Positions 49,020 to 59,872 of a stretch of DNA of 64,000 nucleotides are shown here, piece after piece. Below the pieces are notes generated by a model that searched no databases, was not told the origin of the DNA, and saw only the letters and a program-made list of their open reading frames with translations. Every line of letters starts with the position of its first letter. Position 1 is the first letter of the stretch. This stretch comes from Bactericera cockerelli. Taxonomy: Eukaryota > Arthropoda > Insecta > Hemiptera > Triozidae. The stretch covers positions 10,579,088-10,643,087 of the forward strand of contig CM044959.1 of the NCBI GenBank assembly GCA_024516035.1. The letters are read 5' to 3'. The translations under genes were made by a program, and so were the position numbers.

Positions 49020-50530
49020 TAAAAAAAAATCCAGTGTGACTTCACTCGACTTTCCTTATCCCCCGAAGAGAAGTCGAATTCCGCCACTGGTGACTCAACG
49101 ATAACAGATAGCAAAGAATTAATGCCAAAAAAAGCTTTACAGAATTATTTATAAATAAAATAAAATTTTGTCTTCAAATTTATTTACCCATAAATTCAGC
49201 TGCACAGAGATTGCTTGTTGACCATATGTCAATATCTCACATCACCACCTCATTGTCATGTTGATGGAACCTTCTCATAACACGAACGCGAAAAATGGCG
49301 AAGCTATTATTACTCGATATACCCTAGCAACATTGAATAATCTTATGTAAGTAATAAAATCAAATAAAAATAAATAGATCACATTAAACTATACTCCGAT
49401 ATATTGTTGTTCTTAAAACCAAATCCAAATTCAGCGATAGTGAAAGTTCTTCCCCGGCAAACCAAGATCCTCGCCACGGCAGTCCGTGTCAGGCCCAGAA
49501 CCAACAACCACTTCTTATCATTCGTTCAAAGTCATTCATATCGCATGTCGGCTCGTTTGTCGGTTCGATCCCATATTTTTATGTCTTTTTCAACAAAAAA
49601 TAAATAAAATTAAATCGCGTAATTTAAAATCTTTTTCATGGTAAAAAATTAATTATTAAAAAAAAAATTGTGTGAAGTACTTTTTTTTTCTCTCTAAAAA
49701 AAGCTAATTTTCATAACATTTTGACCCAAATGGGTGATAATTTTCGCGCAGAAAACTTGCAATAAAATCAAAACACTTGTGTTTTTTTTTAAATTATTTT
49801 TAAAATGGAAATAATTATTCCAGATATTCCACTGGAAGTTAGTGTCCAAGTTTTTCAACACGGTGTGCTTTATTATAAATGAAAGTTTTCACTAGTGATT
49901 TAAAACTGAATTAAACGCGGTTTTCACAGCTAAATAAACCGATTTTTTTAGTGTACCTACACCTACGCACATTTGGATATTAAATTACGGAACATACTGG
50001 GAAAACCACGGTAAAGGTATAACAGTGTCAGCTTTTTAAATTTTCTTTTTCTTAATACTTATTTTTCAAAAAAAAAAAAAAAAATCGATCCGTGTCGAGA
50101 AAAAAACAGAACGGGGTCCCTCTTGGTGAAGATATTTTTTAAAACTGGTTCAGCCTTGGTCTTGGAATTCTGGCATACCACAACCCAGACCACATTGGGC
50201 AAGAGAAGATTTTGAAATGAAACTTAAAAGATGAAAATATTGAATTTCCCTTTGTCAACTGAAAAAAAACAAATAGGTTAAAAACGATTGAATGACTTGG
50301 TAGATGTGCATGAGTTATATTTCTAAACCATGTAACTCATTCTAACGTCCTATTCAGCATGAGTTAAATCTCCAACCATTGCCAGTCAAGGTTTTTGATA
50401 TTCAGAGTTCAGACTAACAAAAGGTCGATCCTTTTGTTAGTGATTTATTTTGTTATTTTTTTTAGATTGCCTTAAATATGTATCTATATAAATATCACAA
50501 TATCGAATTTAAATATAATTAGGTGGAAAA
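49020..50530. other. AT-rich stretch without a gene
   Basis: A short fragment at 48,950-49,015 (GGGTAACACCCCTGTCGTTA) resembles one at 62,255-62,320 in reverse (AACGTCGCTTTCAACTGCAT) and is probably a SINE end. Poly-A/T runs; no supported gene. Confidence 0.4.
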
Positions 50531-50675
50531 AGCGACCTCAGTAGCTTGATAAGGCGGCGGACTTGTAATCTGGAGGTCGGCGGTTTAAGTCCCGGTTTCA
50601 GCGTAGATTTAGTAAAGCGAGTTTGAGTAGTTGTGACATCACAAAAGTGATTAACACAAATGTGATAACTTTTTT
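50531..50675 (+). mobile_element. SINE family D, 3' truncated
   Basis: GACCTCAGTAGCTTGATAAG head, box B GGCGGTTTAAGTCCCGG, linker to TGATAACTTTTTTTT, where the next element begins. Confidence 0.85.
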
Positions 50676-50833
50676 TTAACACTTAGACGACCGGCATGGT
50701 TTTTCGTGAATTCTCTTGTGGGACCGGCGATAATACGGCTCTCCGACATTGTGTACCACCGGTGGTACACCCGGTCCATTCCGTACGAACGTGCTTGTAC
50801 CACCGGTGGTACACCCGGTCGTCTAAGTGTTAA
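50676..50833. mobile_element. piggyBac-like miniature element with palindromic ACCACCGGTGGT
   Basis: Perfect inverted ends CACTTAGACGACCGG within TTAA...TTAA borders. Inside, the 12-bp palindrome ACCACCGGTGGT occurs twice as part of a repeated TGTACCACCGGTGGTACAC, the second copy near the right end. No ORF. Confidence 0.85.
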
Positions 50834-51390
50834 ATATGTAGAAAATTCGGGTGAGTCGTTGGAATCGACCTATCTTGTTTAGAAGATAATTGAGATTACA
50901 TGCAGAAGCCTGTTAGAAAGCCAGTAAAGATTCGTAATTCCTCTTTGCTCAGACAGAGCATTTTTGCTTTGCGTTTTTCTTTTGCTCTTTTGGATGAGTG
51001 ACTTAAAAAATAATCACCTGATTTTCGCCTGATTCTATAGCTTCTTTCACACCATATGTCACTAGGATTTACCAAGAACAAAAATCTAAATCTAATCTCA
51101 AAGATTTGAACTCTTGCTGATGACTTCTGACTTCGGTTTTCCAATTCCTAATAGAGGTTGAAACAATATTGCTCGGTACACATTGTGGTTACTGCTGGAA
51201 CACACAGCGGTTTCTCCACTGTGGTTTCATGGTTTGACCACCACGAGACGCTATGATACCGCCGTGTTAACATGAAATAGCTGACGAACTTTGCAAAAAC
51301 CAATGACTGAAAAGTCTGGGAACAGAAGCAGGGGCGAGGAGGTGAAACTAAAAGGGGAGGAGGCTCATTGTATCGAGTGAGTTTGATCTA
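50834..51390. other. No gene supported
   Basis: An 82-codon minus-strand ORF at 50,896-51,144 has no features I recognise. Otherwise blank. Confidence 0.35.
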
Positions 51391-51598
51391 CATTGGTAGT
51401 CAAGTGGTTAACGCGATAGTCTCGTAATCCAGGTAGCGTAGGGATCCGTTGATTCGAATCTCACTCAGTGCATGAATTTATCCTCATTCATTTGAGTTTG
51501 TGACCACATAATAATAAGACTCTGAGGGTTAGGTGGTAGAAAATGCTTTGAGCATTAAGCTCGCCTGGTGGTTACCTTGCCACTAAAGAGTGTTATTA
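51391..51598 (+). mobile_element. SINE family A, full length
   Basis: ACATTGGTAGTCAAGTGG head, box B, hairpin AATGCT-TTG-AGCATT and tail TGTTATTATA. Confidence 0.9.
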
Positions 51599-51892
51599 TA
51601 AGGATTTTCATTATTATTATTATTATTATCTACTCAAACCGATTTTTTTTTTTTTAATAAAAAATTAACAATTACACGAACAAGCAATATGTGTGTTCTA
51701 GCAAAGTTTCCACTCGTAATCAAAGCCATGCTCTATTGGAATTGAACCCAACATTCAAGTGATGGTCCTTGACGATCATACTGGTCAGATGTTCAGATTG
51801 TTCAGGGTAGACGCTACTTTGAGAGTCTAGTAGCTCAAGATATACAGGGTGGCTGGAGAGAATCTAAAGTTATGATATTTGTGTTAATTATT

Positions 51893-52160
51893 ATTATTAT
51901 AATTCAACACTTTGTTGGTCAACTACATGATACATTCAACAAAATATAACATGAAAAAAAAGAACACAATAGAATATTTAGTGAACCAAGGGGCGAGGTT
52001 AAAGCCTGTGGCTTTCTCTTCCGCCGAATCACTTTCATGATGTCACATCTTCTCAAACTCGCTTTACTAAATCTTTGCTGAAACCGGAACTTGAACCGCC
52101 GACCTCCAGGTTACAAGTCCGCCGCCTTATCGATCAAGATACTGAGGTCGGTGGAGAGAA
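51893..52160 (-). mobile_element. SINE family D, full length with hairpin domain
   Basis: Minus strand: tRNA-like head CCGACCTCAGTATCTTGATC, box B GCGGTTCAAGTTCCGG, linker, then GGCGGAAGAGA-AAGCC-ACA-GGCTT, TAACCTCGCCCCTTGG, an AT-rich body and a tail AACAAAGTGTTGAATTATAA. This copy shows that family D ends in the same hairpin block as A, F and J. Confidence 0.85.
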
Positions 52161-52171
52161 TCTAAGGAAAC

Positions 52172-52327
52172 TAAGGTCCGAATTAATTAACGCTGCTGTG
52201 GTGGACACTGTATCTATAGTATCTGATTTCAGTCCTGTGATTGGCTGTTACCATGGTTAAAATAATAACACTATAATAAGTAGAATAACAGTCTCTGCTA
52301 TAGCGTCTTGACTTAATTCGAGCCTAA
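52172..52327. mobile_element. Miniature element family K
   Basis: Left end TAAGGTCCGAATTAATTAAC, right end complementary to TTAGGCTCGAATTAAGTC. The left part is shared with 24,093-24,190. About 156 bp, no ORF. Confidence 0.65.
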
Positions 52328-52383
52328 GACAGAGCTCCAATATAGGACATCAGTTAACATTTGTGTTAATGCTCTGCTCTTAC

Positions 52384-52597
52384 AATAATAATAGTCTTTA
52401 GTGGAAGGTAACTACCAGGCGAGGTTACTGTTCAAAGCATTTACTACCACCTAACACTCAGAGTATTATTACGTATAATACTATGTGGTCACAAACTCAA
52501 ATTAATGAGGAAAAATTCATGCACTGGGTAGGATTCAAAACAACGGATCCCTACGCTACCTGGATTACCAGACTAGCGCGTTAACCACTTGACTTTA
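52384..52597 (-). mobile_element. SINE family A
   Basis: Minus-strand copy from the tail to the head ending ACCACTTGAC, with a short duplication ATTATTACGTATAATAC in the body. Confidence 0.85.
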
Positions 52598-52604
52598 CCA
52601 ATAC

Positions 52605-52795
52605 TCATTCTTCAGAATCCAATAAGATTAATTCCACTGACTGAAACATTACTTGGCAACACTTCTCATTCAAACTTCAAGACAAAATGCCTTGAAACAC
52701 TTCAAGACAAATGCCTTGAAACACTTCAAGACAAATGCCTTGAAACACTTTGAAACAAAATGTTGCGTACAGTGAGAGACCGATTTAAGAGTCAT
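52605..52795 (-). repeat. Diverged copy of the 136-bp unit with an internal triplication
   Basis: Reverse complement matches the 136-bp unit (AGTGTTGCCAAGTAATGTTT). In the middle, CTTCAAGACAAATGCCTTGAA is present three times in tandem, an expansion absent from the array at 47 kb. Confidence 0.8.
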
Positions 52796-53545
52796 GAAGT
52801 AATCATTTGAAACTGTGAACTGTTAACACTCTTCTAGAAAGATTATGGATCACTGGTCTCGAGCAAGCTAAGACTAAATACATTATTTATGGAGGCTTAA
52901 TTAAACATGTAACATTCTATACACCTGTTGAAATTGAGGACAGTATTTTATTCATATTTTTATGACATTTTGATGTCTTATTAAACAGAATTACGGGGTT
53001 TATTTTTAACTCACGTTTGCCTTACTGCGTACAAGTGTGAATGGAAGGCGGGTCCCCCTCATTTAACTTCTAAATCTGCCCCATGGACATACAATTTGCT
53101 CGCACTCGAATAACGTGGTCACCGTCCATTTGCAAAGACCATCGAATATCAAGCGAGATACTCTCGTAAAAAAACGCCGATATTAAAGATCATAATTACA
53201 GGTTGATAGAATGAGTGATTGAGAGAGAGAGAGAGAACTATAAGTGGTTTGTTTTAATTGAGGGACGCAGGTCGGTGGAGTGAAATGGATCACTTGCACC
53301 TGTTTTTTTTATTGGCTCTATCGAAACTGTTCATCGTAATGATGCGCAGAGTCTTTTTTTTTCGAGCCCAGGAAGTTAAATTTCACGTGAGCCAGTGGAA
53401 ATTTGAAAATCATTTTTCAAGTTCTGAATATCCTAAACTATGCCTGAAAATTTTTTAAAGGGACTTTATTATGAGCGATAGAAGTGTCCGAAGTTAATTT
53501 TCATCATTACCCGTTTACACATATATGTCCTTTTAATCATCATCA
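52796..53545. other. No gene supported
   Basis: Includes a short GA microsatellite (about 53,219-53,236). Otherwise blank. Confidence 0.35.
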
Positions 53546-53703
53546 TAGGGTGGCGTCATCGTGAACGATGGTAGCCAGACAGTGGAGGAATGACTCAGCA
53601 CATCTACCACTGTCTTTACAAGAAGGCTAATAATTGACAAGGGCCCCCAGAACCAAGCCAATGCTGGTCTACTCCCTGTTTATAGTCCCCCAGCCAGACT
53701 GAA
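53546..53703 (-). repeat. Dispersed repeat G, reverse copy
   Basis: Reverse complement of 39,693-39,855, including the ACTATAAACAG region and the AGACAGTGG / CCACTGTCT stem. Conservation of the stem in both copies is notable. Confidence 0.8.
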
Positions 53704-54221
53704 ATAAAGAGTTAAATAATAATAATAATAATGTCTGTCCCGTTCGCTTTTCGTGGTTTTGCAGGCGGAAATGGCTTTTTCTGATATAAATTTACTGTAG
53801 AATGAGGCATTCACTATTTTTTTTTCATTTGCAAGTGGCCCACTAAGCGACGCTGATTGGTGGGGTGAAATTCATTCATAAGTTCCTGCGGTGGTCAGGT
53901 CAGGCAGGGGGTTTCATAACGACCGAGCGATTAATCTCATTTGTAATTTGCTCTACCGACGGACGACTCCGGTCAATTATTGGAATATTAAATATATATA
54001 ATATTTTAAATATATATGATATATATTGGAATGTAAATGATAATTACTGGGCACTGCCATATTCATGTTGGATACATTAGCACTCAAGAGAGCGGGTCCG
54101 CTGAGGACAATCGACATGTGAACACTGAACACTGTCAAAGATAGGTTGATTACATAATATATTTCAAAAAGGAAAAAAAAAGGTAAAACATTTCCAAATA
54201 ATTTTGAAGATAGAAACCACT

Positions 54222-54388
54222 TGGCAAAAACGCCTGACGTCGCCGTATTGGATACCTAATTTCGTCAGGTGAAGACGCCTGACGTGGTCGTATTGGATAA
54301 ATTTAGTCAGGCGTTTTCGCCCGACACTCAGTGAATCGTAAGTACTACTGTCAGGCGAAAACGCATGAAGTGGCACGGAATGTGTTAA
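54222..54388. mobile_element. Possible TTAA-type miniature element with CGCCTGAC repeats
   Basis: CGCCTGACG(T) and GTCAGGCG occur several times in both orientations (AAAACGCCTGACGTCGCCG near the left, TCAGGCGAAAACGCATG near the right). The right border is TTAA, inside a family B SINE tail (AATAGTCCTATCGGCAGTAT). The left border is not clear. Confidence 0.5.
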
Positions 54389-54959
54389 TAGTCCTATCGG
54401 CAGTATAAGTAAGGCGATATTATTTTTACCATGAGTGTCAGAACCCATCTTACAAAACCATTGATAAATATCTTATTAAATCAACATCATTAAAAATCTT
54501 AAAAATTCATATTCCAACTCTTCCTATGAAAAGATTATGTTTTGCAATATGCCCGTCTATATAATAAATGCTTACAATCTAATAATATATAATATGTGCA
54601 TTTATACTATTAGATTTACTTATATATAGGCGTCACTCAACGAGTAAGTAGTAATATATGAAATACCTACTTAATATGTTTAATACATTGGGCGTTTAGC
54701 AGGTGAATGTGGTACGCAACCTGCTGTCATTGCAACATTGCAATTATCATCTTTGCCGCTTCCTCTGAGTGGGTCACTGTTAGTGCGGAATTGTGCTTGA
54801 TTTGAAAGCCCAATGATTTAAAGGCTATCGGTTACTGTGCTAAAAAGTCGGTATCACATGATCACCTGTTCTTGTGGACTTTTTGGGCTGTCCTTCTATC
54901 AAGAAGTCATATGTTCGGGAGATGTAACTCGGGTCAATAAATGTCGACATACATAAGGT
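54389..54959. other. No gene supported
   Basis: AT-rich; begins with a SINE B tail remnant (to about 54,423). Confidence 0.35.
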
Positions 54960-55127
54960 TTACCGACCTCAGTAGCTTAATTGATGAAGCGCCAAACTTG
55001 TGATCTGGAGGTCGATGGTTCAAGTCCCAAGATAAGCAAACATTTAGAAAGAAGAGTTTGGGTAGTTTAGTAAAACGAGTTTGTGATATTATCACGATTG
55101 TGATCAACACAAATATGATAGCATAAA
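54960..55127 (+). mobile_element. SINE family D, 3' truncated
   Basis: GACCTCAGTAGCTTAATTGA head, box B GTTCAAGTCCC, with a duplicated GAGTTTGGGTAG / GAGTTTGTGA linker. Confidence 0.8.
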
Positions 55128-55531
55128 TAAGGTTATGAATTGCAATACTATTCATCCTCTGTTCCCAATGCTCCCATCATAAAAGCAGACACTCTGCCAT
55201 CCGCCTTGCTACATATTCATTAACATTTGGTACATTGGTACATACATCTATTGCAGTATTACAATTTCAAACACGTTAGTATATTATAAACATTGAAAGA
55301 TATAGACACCAAGTGGTACCCTAGTTCAAAATAGTAGGATAGAATGCATTGCAATAAATTAACATAATAATTATATTCTTCTTATTTTTGGTGAAAATTC
55401 AGGAATCAAAAACAGAGTTCACAGTTTAAATAACACTCATTCAGACCATTGTAAATACCCAGATCTGTCTGTCCACAAGGCTATAACGTCCGTTTCGCCT
55501 GCTAGGACACTGTGCCCCAGTGCCGTGCACC

Positions 55532-55896
55532 ATGCACATCGCCAGGCTAGCCGCGTGTGCACTGATGCTCGTCGCCCTGTGTACCGCGGCCACCGCGGCC
55601 GAGTCCGATAGCGGCCCACACCGGCCGCAGGCCTCGCGGCGCGTGCGCAACCCGCAGGTGATCATCCGGGCCGTGAACACCGGCAAGTCCATCTCCTCCT
55701 CGTCCTCCGTGTCCTCTAGCTCGAGGAACACCTCGGCCGCCGCGGCCCCCGTGGCCCTCGCGCTCGGCCAGGGCACCACTGTGTACCCGAACCCGCTGTA
55801 CACGGCGGCCGCGAGGAGCGCCGCCAGCGCTGCTGCGGCCACCAATGGAACCTCGGCCCCGCCGCCGCCGCCCAGTGGAAAATCTTCTCGTAACAG
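55532..55896 (+). CDS. Signal-peptide exon of an unidentified secreted protein
   Basis: ATG at 55,532 in a good context (GTGCACCATGC) opens 121 codons to the donor AACAG|GTAAGA at 55,897 (phase 2). Residues 1-23 are a clear signal peptide (MHIARLAACALMLVALCTAA), with likely cleavage before ESDSG. Then come RRVRNPQVIIRAVNTGK, a serine run, Ala-rich stretches and a PPPPP segment. About 70% GC with many CpGs, unlike its surroundings, as expected for a first exon near a promoter. Next exons were not found. RRVR could be a proprotein cleavage site. I do not recognise the family; a secreted or extracellular-matrix factor is only a guess. Confidence 0.65.
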
Positions 55897-56447
55897 GTAA
55901 GAATTTCCACCTGCATCCATCAATTTCACCTCTATTTTCCTTTCAGCTACAAATGAAAATAATAACATGAGGTTCACGGTCAAAGCATTTTCAATCATTA
56001 TAAAACTTGAATATCAATCGATGATAAATATGGAAAAGTGTTGTAAAGTGAATCTAAATTGATTGCTAGGCCATGCCTCTGACAACCGATTGTGTCACCC
56101 TCGTTATAACATTAATGATCTTACGTCAAGTGAGACATACATATACTTGAGGTTTTCACGAATCACATTAAATCCGCCATTCAGCCAACACAGTCGAAAT
56201 GTTAATAATGTTATCCAATAACATTATGCATATGGGTCACAAGATACACATGTTTCAGGCGTCACGATATCTCGGTTCGAAAGCTTTCAACTTCCTAGTA
56301 AGGACTTGGGTTAGCCACGCCGCAGTGGTTAACGGTTATCAATGCTTTGGGTTCTGAGAAAAAGTTCTCAATGAATTTGGAAAAGACAAAGACGAAGGCC
56401 AATCTAGTGACAAAGCACTTCCTCGTGATATCGACTAGAAAAAAGAG
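55897..56447 (+). other. Start of the intron after the signal-peptide exon
   Basis: AT-rich, nothing recognised apart from the GTAAGA donor. Confidence 0.4.
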
Positions 56448-56597
56448 AACCGGCCTCACAGTAGCTTGATGGACAAGGCGGCAGACTTGTAACCTGGAGG
56501 TCGGTGGTTTAAGTCCCAGTTTCTGCGTAGATTTAGTACAAGCAGTAGTAGTGATATCACGAAAATGATTAACACAAATATGATAACTTTAGATTTG
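56448..56597 (+). mobile_element. SINE family D, 3' truncated
   Basis: GGCCTCACAGTAGCTTGATG head, box B GGTGGTTTAAGTCCC, linker to ATTAACACAAATATGATAAC. A decayed second head lies at 56,867-56,920. Confidence 0.8.
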
Positions 56598-57604
56598 AAA
56601 AAGATGAGTGTTTCACGGGCTTTTGTGCTCCGTAGCAATGAAACAGGAGCTACTGTAGACGCTTGTGGTCTATGTTTGCAGCCTGCTTATTCTGTAGTAT
56701 GTCTTCCCTCTGATGGACGAAAAGAGACAAAATATTTTCCATTACACAGTACTTCCCAAAAGATTCAATGACTTTTGGTTTTTTTTTTGGGGGGGGGGGG
56801 GGGGTCGTATTGGTCATATCAGGGCGGGGGTTTTACCCACAACTTTACTGGAGAAAAAATCCCTGTAGTTCGACAGACAAAGCGGCGATCTCCTAACCTG
56901 AAGATCGGCGATCCACCAGTTCTCATCAGATAAAGTGGTGACCGTTCTGTTTTTGAATCCATTGCAGCTACGGTCATCTTAGCAAGTTTTGCTGGGTATT
57001 CCCGACCCCACTCAGGCGAGGTTAATTTGGGTGATTTTTTCCCTCTTCGTTAAATATTTTTCCTCCGTTAAAATTATTTTTCTTTTTTTTCAATAAATAT
57101 TTCCGATATCTTCGGACATTTTCGGAAGTAAAACGAATCGCTTCAGTTTATGAGTTGACAGATGAGTCGTGATCTGACGTCGAGCCAAGATTCGGATCAG
57201 GTGATTCGCTGTTGCCGAGGTTATTATAACTGACCAGGCTGACTTGTTGACCGCTTGTCCTGAGAATGATCGATCCCCCGCCAAAACTAAATAGATGCAT
57301 AATTACATTGTTTTTTTTTTTAAATATTTTATTTTTTAACAACGAGGAGTTGCATATAGGCGCTGGTGAGGCGAACCGTGCCAAAGCTGAGGAATGAAAG
57401 AATTGAAAGAAAATTTGGAGAGTTTTTGCTAAGAAATCAAAGGAAATTATAGCTGTGGAGAATGATTTTTTTTTTGTTGAATTAATATTTAAATAGTCGA
57501 TGGGCCATATTTTGATAGTTGGATAAAATTAAACTTTACAACTGAAAGTTCAGACGAATTTTACATTCAATCATTTAAATAACTTTTCCAAGTTGTACGA
57601 ATAA

Positions 57605-57765
57605 GAATGTATTTAACAGACTTACTTTAAAGACACAAAACCAAGGTTGCTCAGGAGGTTATGAAACGTCCAGAAGTATGAAAAAAAATGGAAATCGGAG
57701 CAAAAAAATTTTTTACAAGAACGAACACAATACTTCCGATTTCTAATAATTGAAATTTCTCGGAA
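57605..57765 (-). repeat. Dispersed repeat H fragment
   Basis: ACACAAAACCAAGGTTGCTC, AGGAGGTTATGAAACGTCC and AATACTTCCGATTTCTAAT match 41,800-41,970. Confidence 0.7.
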
Positions 57766-57833
57766 ATAAAATAAAGTTGTATAATGTCTCTTGCATGAAA
57801 AGTATATTAGAATGTATAATACAAAAATCTTAC

Positions 57834-58008
57834 CTCTGCGATAATTTCAACTTTTGGAAGAGCGGATCATCCGCTGCGGATGACCTAATGACCATCGCAA
57901 AATTCGAGTGGGTAGTGTATTTTACTGCACAAGTGACGATATCCAAACACCAAACTGTACTTTGCAGAAGTGATGCCAAACTACACGGTTTATGCCCATG
58001 ATGAGAGG
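57834..58008 (-). CDS. Possible internal exon, unidentified
   Basis: On the minus strand, acceptor TTAACATTCAG and donor CAGAG|GTAAGA bound 175 nt with an open frame (57 codons, phase 2 in and out) coding LLQSTVWCLDIVTCAVKY and NFAMVIRSSAADDPLFQKLK. The plus strand is also open here (DNFNFWKSGSSAADDLMTIA), so strand is not certain. Unique in the window. No family recognised. Confidence 0.3.
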
Positions 58009-58904
58009 CTGAATGTTAAGTAATAACCTGTCCTTGCTAAAAATATTAATAGAAAATTTAACTATACACACCAGTATATTATAATTATAGTTATACACAC
58101 TACTCGTATGTGAAAGGGAAGAAACATTTGATTATTGTACAACATTAACGAAAACGACCAAGTAAAACTCGAATATTAATTATTATGATTCCATGTTAAG
58201 GAACAATGAGACGAATTATAAAACAGGTTTACAACAAAGATAGGTCAGACCATTTTATAATGAGCCCAATAAATCTATTTTGAATTTATACAATCATACA
58301 ATTTCGGCGCGAACGACCCACTTTAACACCAGAGGTGTTAAAGCGCCTAACGGAGGAAAAAATCATACAATTTACGTACAGAAAATGCTAGAAAGGCATC
58401 AACGTGGAACCGAATCCTTCTGCGAGGGATCTGTTTCGCCAATTTCGCAAGTGGACCAAGTGTGCCAATGGCCTTGCGAATACATCTCAAACCTCATTCA
58501 TCTCATCACTGGCCCCATCAACTCGTGTGACAGCTAAATCTTGGTCACTACGAAATCAACGCAGCAAAAAATTCGCCGAAACAAGTTGATAGCCCCAGGA
58601 AACTGTACATGAATATTCAAGGACATTGCAGTACCACATACAGGGTTCCTCTTATGATGGCCAAGGGATGTGTCCATGTTTTGATGGGGCTAATATTGTT
58701 CCGTTCACTTACGTTTGACTGATAGAGGTGTACTGAGGGCAGACTCTCGATGCTGGAAGTTGGAAGTTCGAGAGCCTGCTACAACGAAGTTGAGGCTTGT
58801 CTTCGACTTGAATACAGGGTGTTCGGGGTAAGGATATACAGTGTGTAAAAAGTACAAACTTCCAAATTCAGTGAATAAGTCACTTTTTTACAAATAATAA
58901 TAAC
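58009..58904. other. Unassigned, with one small ORF
   Basis: 58,388-58,589 (+) has 60-odd codons (VEPNPSARDLFRQFRKWTK) ending at TGA, without splice or start support. A perfect-looking CTTTAACACC/GGTGTTAAAG hairpin lies at 58,320-58,342. Confidence 0.3.
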
Positions 58905-59095
58905 ATCACCTTATTTATACTACCCGATTAGGACTAATGACTCTAATGAGTCCCATTAATCCAGCAGTAAGACGTATTATTATATGGTCGAATCTCAAAA
59001 GGGAGGATAACTTATCATGTCCCGGCTGGGTTTCGATAACCCGACCACTGGATTACCAGTCAGAGATGTCTTGATCACTGAGCTACCGGGACGGA
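58905..59095 (-). mobile_element. SINE family B, full length
   Basis: Minus strand: GTCCCGGTAGCTCAGTGATC, box B, GACATGATAAGTTATCCTCC, and tail side AATAAGGTGATGTTATTATT. Confidence 0.85.
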
Positions 59096-59256
59096 CATGG
59101 ACTATCCAGTATAATATTTATTCAATAAAAAATCCAATTCAACCTGTATGACACAATATTCTACATCTCGTGGCACAGTACAGGTCCTGCACAACAGGTC
59201 CATAAACCATAGGTACGTACAAGCTAAGGTCTGACATGTTATCATTCTGTTATTTC

Positions 59257-59630
59257 AATAAAAATATGGTCAACGGAAGTGGACTAACATGCCGGACAAT
59301 GTGCGTGGCCAATATTTACCAGAATCAACAAACTGGTCAAGACGAAGACGAACCAGTAATTCCAAGCCATTCATTTTTTTTTTAAGCTTTATTAGGAGGA
59401 CAAAGTACAGGTGACAGTATAAAATTAAGAGGAGAAAAAAAAAAAAAAAAAAAAAAACAAATGACAAAATAAAGAAGTAAAAAAAAAAGAAAATAACAAT
59501 AATGTCCATCAATAAAAATATGGTCAACGGAAGTGGACTAACATGCCGGACAATGTGCGTGGCCAATATTTACCAGAATCAACAAACTTGTTGTCAAGAT
59601 GAACCAGGCATTCCAAGCCATTCATTCGTC
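59257..59630. repeat. Direct duplication of about 118 bp flanking an A/T-rich insert
   Basis: ATGGTCAACGGAAGTGGACT to CCAAGCCATTCATT occurs at 59,257-59,375 and again at 59,511-59,630. The spacer has AGCTTTATTAGGAGGACAAA and poly-A, looking like a reversed retroposon tail. The repeats are too long for a normal SINE target duplication. Confidence 0.8.
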
Positions 59631-59872
59631 AAATTGACTGCCTGTTTGATATGTAATCGATGACTTTGGTTCCCAGGAGCATGTACATGGATGACATAGT
59701 CGTCTATCATATTTGTTCACATTAGGCAGAGTGTATCATGTCAATTTTAACGAGCTAGATGGTGACTGGCGCCAACAGGTAGAGATCATATCAGCAGACT
59801 GGAAGGCCTAGGGGAAGTATGAATGAGTGTTTTGTATATATTATGTACAGATTGTACAGTTGTACAGGTTTT

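Noticed and set aside
49404..51144. Small ORFs of 60-80 codons
   Set aside because: Length is expected by chance in this DNA; no splice sites or recognisable motifs.
3586..59095. tRNA genes suggested by many box A/box B motifs
   Set aside because: Each lies at the head of a dispersed SINE with a shared body and tail; I could not draw a complete, clean cloverleaf in any of them.
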